From Bedellia somnulentella (taxonomy: Eukaryota; Arthropoda; Insecta; Lepidoptera; Bedelliidae), in assembly GCA_963576735.1 (NCBI GenBank), contig OY755170.1, positions 11,888,567 through 11,952,566 of the forward strand: DNA of 64,000 nucleotides, in the 5' to 3' direction. Below the pieces are notes generated by a model. That model was given only the letters and a program-made list of their open reading frames with translations, was not told the origin of the DNA and did not search any database. Positions 57,460 through 64,000 of this stretch are shown here, one piece after another. Made by a program: the position numbers and the translations under genes. Positions within the stretch are counted from its first letter, which is position 1; the number at the start of each line of letters is the position of its first letter.

Positions 57460-57904
57460 AAGGCAGTTGTCCCACCAGTAACGATGAACGAGTAGCGAGT
57501 AAAGCTAGAATATAGAACGAGTTGGCGAGCCGCGAGGAGCGAGAGCGTAGTTCCGATAGTTCTGTAGCTCGGCTATAAACGAGTGTGCGAGTGAGGCAAG
57601 CGACTACTCGCATCGCTCACTTTCATATCCGAACTGTAGGGAAATGACCGCTGGTTGCTCTCTCGACGTGAGTTCTAATCGCCGAGCGAGTATCGTTAAG
57701 CGAATGTTATCTTTCATAGCTCTGGTCGCTTAGCGACAAACTAGTGAAACGAGTCCTCGCCGGCAATGTGAACGGTCAGCGATCAACTATTTGTACGAGT
57801 ATATGCATCTCTTTTGTTTCCACGGAATGTATTTGTACGCTTTTTGAGCGAGAAAATTGCCGATAGTTAGTCGTTCTCTCGCCGTCGGTGGGACAACTGC
57901 CTTA
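57460..57904. mobile_element. MITE with GGCAGTTGTCCCACC ends
   Basis: Perfect 15-bp terminal repeats, with TTAA on each side (AATTTAA at the left, TTAAGCAG at the right). About 440 bp, rich in GAGCGA and TCGCTC words. It inserted into exon 2 of the THAP gene. Confidence 0.85.
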
Positions 57905-58081
57905 AGCAGCATACAAGAAAATTTTAACAAATTTGGAATTGCGCGATTTTTTTTCTGGAAACTGTGCACCAATGGATAATTTTTCAATATTGACGTGTTC
58001 TTCAATAGACACAATTAATCATACTTGTAATTAAAGGACGTTGATGATAGTTACCTAGATGAAACCCTTCAAAAATAATTT

Positions 58082-58648
58082 CAAACAGATTTCGTTGTAA
58101 TTGAAAATTGCCAATTACTAAGTACTATTTTAAACGAATCTTCGTTATCCGTTGGTGCACAACAAATTGTAGGGTACATATCTCGTCACGTATCACGACT
58201 ATTGAGCAAAAAAATTAAATGTGAAATTTGTGTTTCAAGTTTGTTTTCCGATAAAAAAATAGATTTTCATAAACTGATCAGTATAAAGGATATGGGTGGA
58301 CTCTGCTTTTCCACAAAAAGTGTTTTTGAATTGTGCAATTCAACGGAAATCTTAATAAGAAAACTTTGTATTGAAAACGATGGAAAAGGAATTTCTTCAA
58401 AGCACACTATTCAATTTATAATAAATAAAGTGTTGAAAAAATGTATTCATTCGAAAGTTTTCGAAGATCTTATTGTTCATTCACTCGAAAGTCCTGCCAT
58501 GCTCAATCACAGATTACATTTGATAAAAGCGGTCATTGAATCGTACGCAAATATTAAACTTCGTTATATAGCAAAGTTGGACCCTGGTGTTCACATCCAG
58601 TCCAAAAGACAAAAATTGACAAAACTTATTTTATTTCAAGGGACTTGA
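58082..58648 (+). pseudogene. P-element-like transposase, C-terminal part
   Basis: One open frame reading VIENCQLLSTIL, IVGYISRHVSRLLSKKIKCE, CVSSLFSD, GGLCFSTKSVFELC, then a basic end. This is the C-terminal domain I associate with THAP9/P-like transposases (GYISR followed by a C-x2-C pair). The central RNase H-like catalytic part between 57904 and 58082 is deleted, so no working enzyme is encoded. The 148-residue piece from 58202 starts at an internal Met. Confidence 0.7.
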
Positions 58649-59852
58649 TTGCATTGAATCAAGTCCCTTAAAAAAGTTTTGTTAATTTCCTTTGCCATCG
58701 TTTTATTTTATTTTATTCGTAATTTATAGTTTTAATGTGGTATGTTTTAGTTTGGTAAAATTAGTGTTAATGTGAAGTTGAAAATAAAAATATAAAAAAA
58801 AACTTTTTTTTACCACATTTTACAAGTTTTAAAAAAAATATTAGATAACCATGGACTTCACTAGCATTTCTAGTACCTTAATACAACTAACGCCATCGAA
58901 CATACAAAAGCTGAATTATTTCATATATTGGAAAAATGCAAAAATGCATAAGTTATTCCAGTGGACGTTAGATGGCGTTTTTCTTTCCAAGATTAGAGGT
59001 TTTAGTTCTAAGTGTCCCATCTATGTTCTAGTAAGTATAGTTTAATATCTTTGGTATTATGGCATTCAAAAGTCATTTTCGGAAAAAGTGTCGCTTATGC
59101 CCTATTACCTTTTACCCGTCGATATGTATGTATGTATGTATTATAGTACCATGTGTCTGTCTACTTTGTATTGATCAAAGTTAAATTATATTAAATTAAA
59201 TTGTATTGATCAAAGTTAAATTATATTAAAAGATGAGGTGATAAAAATGTGTACTTCACAATTTTTGCTATTTATTATTTACATAAACCTAGAACCACAA
59301 AATCGTTTTACCTACGGTGAATTAAAATTATTATACGCTCCTTACAATATTGGTTTAATTTATAATACCACAGGTAATATATACTACTATAGTAGATAAT
59401 ACATACCCATCTATTTTTTATCTATGTTTCCACGCTTCTAATGCATCTGCATCCCTCACCAACCTCTTTTACCGAAATGTGTCTGTCGCAGTCGGATTGT
59501 ATATTCCGCCTTATTACATTACGGCTAGCTGTTATCTAAAACAGGCTGTTTTGTAATGCGGCGATTCAAGCTTTTGCCGGATTGAATGCGGCTATATATA
59601 AAACCGCCGCCCGGTTTGTATTCGGTACATATGTCATTCAATACGGCTAGGAATAATGTATGAGAGTGAGAGATTAGCCGCCAATTTGACAGTTTTTATT
59701 GTAGTTTATAGTAATTTCGTTATTTCCATTAAAAAGACCGTGTACGATCTCCATAAATGAGTATTTTATTTAATTGAAGCTTAGTATTCTGATTATTATA
59801 AACTTCGTACAAAACGTTACTTAATGACGTATTAAATTAGGTGCAGTAAAGT

Positions 59853-60615
59853 AAGTTAGTAAAGGGAATGAGGGTGAATGTGGATAAAACAAAAACTATG
59901 GTTTTTGAAAGAGAGGTGAATATGACGGAATGCGTGATTGAGATTAATGGTAAGAAAGTGGAACAAGTGAAAGAGTTTGTATATTTGGGTACTTTGTTTA
60001 CTAGGGATGGAAAGTGTGATGAAGATATCGAGAGAAGAGTGAAAAAGGGTAATGCGGTAAATGGAGCACTGGATAGTCTAATGTCTAGTCAGTCAGTGTC
60101 TGAAAAGGCCCGAATGTCTGTGCATGATGCTGTCCTCGTTCCTACGCTTATGTATGGCAGTGAATGTTGGGTGTGGCAGAAGAAGCATGAAAGTAGAGTG
60201 AATGCAGTAGAAATGAGATCCCTCAGAAAAGTGTGTAATGTAAGGTTATGTGATCGTATGAGGAATGATGTGATTCGTGAAAGGTGTGGTGTAAAAGATG
60301 ATATTGTAAGAAAGATAGAAAAAGGAATGTTGAGATGGTTTGGGCACATAAAGAGGATGGATGACAGAAAATTGGTGATAGAGCCAATGTGGAAGGTAAT
60401 GTTAGTAGAGGACGACCTCAGAGGACACATTTGGATCAAATAGAAAATGTGCTCAAAAAGGCAGGTGTCCGCAGTATGAAGAATAAAAGAGCATGTATGA
60501 AAACATTGATGGATGTGAATGAAGCTAGAGAGGTTTGCCAGGATCGTACAAAGTGGCGATCGATAGTCTCTGCCTACCCCAATGGGAACTAACGGCGTGA
60601 GAAAATGTATGCATG
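59853..60615 (+). pseudogene. RTE fragment, C-terminal third and tail
   Basis: KGMRVNVDKTKTMVFER through VYLGTLFTRDGKCDEDIERR, MYGSECWVWQKKHE and [17 protein letters not shown], then a frame change near 60380 and GRPQRTHLDQIENVLKKAG to the stop and tail. It is 5'-truncated. It matches 52670-53428 with one frameshift and many substitutions, so it is older than the full-length copy. Confidence 0.88.
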
Positions 60616-60654
60616 TATGTAAATTAGGTGCAAAATAGCTTTTTATTACTTACA

Positions 60655-61357
60655 AGTGGATCGGCCCATCTTACCACGGATAGCGTAGTTTTATAACTAC
60701 CTGAAGTTTCTTCAAACACTGCTCGCCCTTTGTGAAATTTAGCGCAATGATTACAACTCATAGCACTCCTGAATAGTGTAACTTTGAGATTGTGAAATCG
60801 CTTTTATGAACAGTTCAGTATCTCCGAAAATACGCCCTTACGAACAAACAATCAGAGTTACTAACTTAGCATACACAATACATATACTCACAGCTTTCTT
60901 TTGCCCGCGCAACCGTGTTACACAAAAATTCTCCTTATAGCATAATTCAGTATTCACGTGCAACGACGGCGCGATGGCTTATTTCATGTATAAATTTGGT
61001 GTTTCAGTGCTGATATTTTATATTTTCTTTAATTTAATAAGTAATAATGTAAACTTTTTAAATGAGAGAAGGACGAGTGAGAGTATTATAAACATAAGAG
61101 GAAGCAAATGTTATCAGAATGCTCCGACCTGCTAAGCTATAAGGAATTACACGTGATTTTGCAAGTCAACCATAAAATATATTTATATGCTGTTCGAGGA
61201 TATTTTATACACAATTTTATGTGGAATATTTCCATCATACATAATTTCTGTGTAATTTCAACCATTAAGGATGCACACGTGACGGAAGCTTAAAACATGG
61301 AGTAACTTCTCTTGATTTCCCAAAATTTCCCAAAAATTCCCCTTTAATACTCTGCTT
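60655..61357 (+). repeat. Family F repeat, copy 2
   Basis: CACTGCTCGCCCTTTGTGAA, ATTTAGCGCAATGATTACAA, CACTCCTGAATAGTGTAACT, GAATGCTCCGACCTGC. It is interrupted at 61358 by a MITE; TTATAGGTATAGATA after 61894 is probably its end. Confidence 0.8.
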
Positions 61358-61894
61358 AAGGCTGGGAACCCACCAGAGCTGTGCGAGTAAAATGTGTCGT
61401 ACGAGGATGTGTAGCTGTGCTGTGGAAATGTCTAGGGGTTTCCACCAGAGCTGTGCGAAGTAAATGTCTAATACGAGGATGTGTAGCGGAGCTGTCAAAA
61501 TGCGCATTAATGTGCGGTGCGAGGATGCGTTGCGAAGCTGTGAAATGTGTAACGGGGGGAATTATCCATATCTATTTTCTGCACGTCTACTTTCAACACC
61601 AGCCGTCTGTTGACTGGCTGGCAGGGAATCTTCGCAAACCTCGCAACATATGCCTCGCAGCACATTTCTCGCAACACATTTCTCGCAACACATTCCTCGC
61701 AACACATTCGTCGCAACACATCCTTCGCACACATTTCTCACTTGTTTTGTATGTAGACTGACCTCGCTTCGCTAAACCCTATTCCACCAGAGCTGAGCTG
61801 AGCGAGGCTAGCAAAATGGAGTGATTCTATTGGTGGATTTTTTCCTCGCACAACGCTTAGCTACCTCGCACAGCTCTGGTGGGTTCGCAGCCTT
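61358..61894. mobile_element. MITE with ACCCACCAGAGCTGTGCGAG ends
   Basis: Terminal repeats TAAGGCTGGGAACCCACCAG and the complement CTGGTGGGTTCGCAGCCTTA, about 30 bp. TTA at both sides. It contains a 14-bp tandem array (61642-61740) and repeats of ACGAGGATGTGTAGC near 61400-61480. Confidence 0.82.
61642..61740. repeat. 14-bp tandem array
   Basis: CGCAACACATTTCT repeats: CGC at 61642, 61656, 61670, 61684, 61698, 61712 and 61726, exactly 14 bp apart. Confidence 0.9.
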
Positions 61895-62509
61895 ATTATA
61901 GGTATAGATACAGATACCTATCTTCTTCTCTGGGTGTCATTTCCTATCCGAGGTCGGCAATCATTATGGCCATTTTGGCCCGTGATGTTGCTGCGCAGAA
62001 CAATTCGATGGAACTATAGTTGACCCATCCGGACAGATTTTGAAGCCAGATTTTTAAAATAGATAATTATAATGTTTGGAAAAGTTTAATTATACTAAAT
62101 ATTTTAAGATGAAGGGGAAATGTAGGGGATAAAAATAATAAAAATTTAGAAAGTCAAGTATTTCATTTAGTATTTAGTAAATATGACTCTTTCTGGTTTT
62201 TTTTTCATTTTCATTCTAAACATTGTTTTATTTTGTAAGCATAGTACGATGCGGCTAAACGTGGGCCGCCTTATTGAAGAATGTATCACAATAACAATCC
62301 GGCTTCTGTTTGAACCGCCGTATTACAAAACGGCTCAGTTTTAGATAACAGCTAGCCTAGCCGTAATATAATAGAGCGGATAATACAATCCGACTGCGAC
62401 GTATCGACTGCAGTAAACCTGAAAAACAACCGGCTGAGGAACTATAATATTCAGGGGAGCATAAATTTGGTTTGTTTTTCCATTCGTTAAGCCCGTTAAG
62501 GTATTAAGA

Positions 62510-62712
62510 AACGATCACCCATGAACCCGTCGCCTCGGACCTATCATGGGGCTCTTTAAAATAAATTTGGGAGATGCTGTTGGAAACCCAGCACCAACAA
62601 GCTTTATTTTACTATCTTTTCCCCCTCACCTTCCAAAAATGGCTGACAAATTTCTTATTCTGATGCTTTGGCTATCCATTTTTGGGAACTATAGCCGTGA
62701 GTATGTTTTACA
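62510..62712 (+). repeat. SINE family A, diverged
   Basis: Lacks the first ~40 bases, then GGGGCTCTTTAAAATAAATT, GATGCTGTTGGAAACCC, ATCTTTTCCCCCTCACCTTC, TTTTGGGAACTATAGCCGTG. Confidence 0.7.
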
Positions 62713-62720
62713 AAAAATAA

Positions 62721-63133
62721 TTAAGGCCGTGTTCAAACCAAACTGACTGTAAGCCGCCGAATGTGAGCAGGCTTACTATGAGCCCCAGTGTAAACGTGAA
62801 AATAAACGGCATTTTTCGTTCACAGTATGCTGACAATACGCTTATAGCTTACAATACGTCAATGGTGTGAACATACCAGTCGGCTAGTATACATGTCGGC
62901 CGATCTGGATCCAATACGCTGACGTTCAGTTACGTAGCCAATCAGCGTCTGCGGAGCGTATTGACGTGCTATATTAATCAGCCGCCGAATGTCAGCGTCT
63001 ACGCATAGCGTATTAACGTATTGTCGGTTATATGTGGACGAAAAAGTGAATATGTATGGAAATACAATAAACTGCGTAACGTTCGCTCACTTTCGGCGGC
63101 TTACAGTCAGTTTGGTTTGAACATGGCCTTAAA
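62721..63133. mobile_element. MITE with AAGGCCGTGTTCAAACC ends
   Basis: Left TTAAGGCCGTGTTCAAACCA and right complement GTTTGAACATGGCCTTAA. The match extends over ~45 bp including TGACTGTAAGCCGCCGAA. TTAA flanks both sides. Repeated CAATACG/CGTATTG words inside. Confidence 0.85.
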
Positions 63134-63139
63134 AATATC

Positions 63140-64000
63140 CGAGGCATTTTCAATCACTGCTCGCCCTTTGTGAAATTTAGCGCAATGATTACAACTTAAA
63201 GGACTCCTGAATAGTGTAGCTTTGAGATTGTGAAAGCGCTTTTATGAACGGTTCAGTATCTCCGAAAATAAGCCAGAGTTACAAACTTTGCATACATCAC
63301 ACATACACACACATACTCCCGGCTATCTTTTGTCCGCGCAACTGCTACACAAAATAATCCTTATAGCATGATTCAGTATTCACGTGCGACAACGGCGCGC
63401 TGGCTTATTTCATGTATAAGTTTGGTGTTTCCATACCGATTTCTATGATTCTTTTTTTTTTAATAGGTAATAATATAAACTATTTGAAATTAGAGATAAA
63501 GTAGAGTATTATAAACATAACAGTAAACAAATATATAGTCAGAATGCTCCGAACTGCTAAGCTATCAGCAGTTACGCGTGTTATTGTGAGTCAGAGAGAG
63601 TTCAGCAATATTTTAATGACAATTTAATGTGGAATATTTCCATCATACATGATTTCTATGTAACTTTAACCATTAAGTCTGCACACGCGACGGAAGCTCA
63701 AAAAATGGAGTAACTTTTCCCGTTTTCCCAAAATTTCCCAAAATTCCCCTTCACTATTCTGCTGAAAAGTATACCTATATAACCTGCCCAGGAGTATGAA
63801 AAATAATTGTGCATACAAACCGACAGACAGACAGACAGACAGATAGACAGAAAGACAGACAGACAGACAGACAAAAATTTTACTGATTACATTTTTGGCA
63901 TCAGTATCGATCACTAATCACCCCCTGATTGTTATTTTGAAAATATATTTAATGTACAGAATTGACCTCTCTACAGATTTATTATAAGTATAGATAGATG
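63140..64000 (+). repeat. Family F repeat, copy 3
   Basis: The longest copy, with the 3' end ...AATCACCCCCTGATTGTTAT, TTATTATAAGTATAGAT at the window edge. About 630 bases match copy 2. Confidence 0.8.
63821..63873. repeat. (GACA)n microsatellite within family F
   Basis: About thirteen GACA units with two variants. The corresponding point in copy 1 (near 35690) has only a few TGTC units. Confidence 0.9.

Larger units (their letters stand above)
54779..59115 (+). mobile_element. P-element-like transposon with nested insertions
   Basis: Imperfect terminal repeats: left GTGAAAAGTAATAAGGCATA (54780), right complement GGTAAAAGGTAATAGGGCAT (about 59110). AAGCGACA-like motifs recur near the left end (54413, 54627, 54890), so the exact left limit is uncertain. 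Inside are a THAP exon pair and a transposase C-terminus. Later insertions are two tandem inverted-repeat elements (54988-55974), a SINE C (56653-56774) and a TTAA-flanked MITE (57460-57904). The transposase core is missing. Confidence 0.65.
59485..62400. mobile_element. Large inverted-repeat element with GTCGCAG ends
   Basis: Ends GTCGCAGTCGGATTG and its complement. The homology continues inward for ~130 bp (TTACGGCTAGCTGTTATCTA, TTTTGTAATRCGGCG). GTCT/GTAT at the borders may be a 4-bp target duplication with one change. The interior is entirely occupied by later insertions: an RTE fragment, a family F repeat and a MITE. Related by its ends to 9263-10395. Confidence 0.7.

Noticed and set aside
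61381..61761. 126-residue ORF rich in Cys and Arg
   Set aside because: It is generated by the 14-bp array and other repeats inside a MITE.

Overview
This window is nuclear DNA of an insect, almost certainly a moth or butterfly (Lepidoptera). It is AT-rich, its genes have long introns with standard GT-AG junctions, and it is crowded with short interspersed and RTE-type retroelements that end in TATG or ATAAC/GTTAT repeats. The larger host gene reads very like the cloned Spodoptera class II alpha-mannosidase as I remember it. No bacterial or viral gene, CRISPR array or operon was seen.

Two host genes are convincing, and both can be spliced by hand into complete reading frames. Arl5, an Arf-like small GTPase of the trans-Golgi, lies on the + strand in five coding exons (7673-12108) and gives exactly 179 residues. 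A Golgi class II alpha-mannosidase (GH38) lies on the - strand in seven coding exons (15450-41085) and gives 1121 residues. Its start and membrane anchor sit in an isolated exon at 40956-41085, behind a 12.5 kb first intron; most of the enzyme is one 2.7 kb last exon. The genes converge on a 3.3 kb spacer. Both products act in the Golgi (GTPase-controlled traffic and N-glycan trimming), but nothing here shows a functional link.

The rest is mobile DNA. Region 1-7600 holds retroelement tails and a 1.04 kb, nearly identical inverted repeat carrying a broken transposon ORF. The Arl5 introns hold an RTE fragment, a GTCGCAG-ended inverted-repeat element and SINE copies. The last mannosidase intron holds a decayed piggyBac-like element riddled with SINEs. 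The 12.5 kb first intron holds a mariner fragment, an RTE copy split by a SINE, tRNA-like units and several MITE-like repeats. From 42 to 64 kb I see no host gene. That part has inverted tRNA-like units, a 21-bp phased array, a foldback, one full-length RTE retrotransposon with an 11-bp target duplication (50026-53428), a P-element-like transposon with a THAP exon that is itself broken by other insertions (about 54779-59115), and a 2.9 kb inverted-repeat element loaded with later insertions (59485-62400).

The most useful pattern is the abundant 240-bp SINE (about 23 copies or pieces). It shares its first ~75 bases and its last ~40 bases with the full-length RTE here. A separate 245-bp relic at 19192-19437 consists of the same RTE head joined to the RTE tail. 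This suggests that the SINE family arose from, and is moved by, this RTE.
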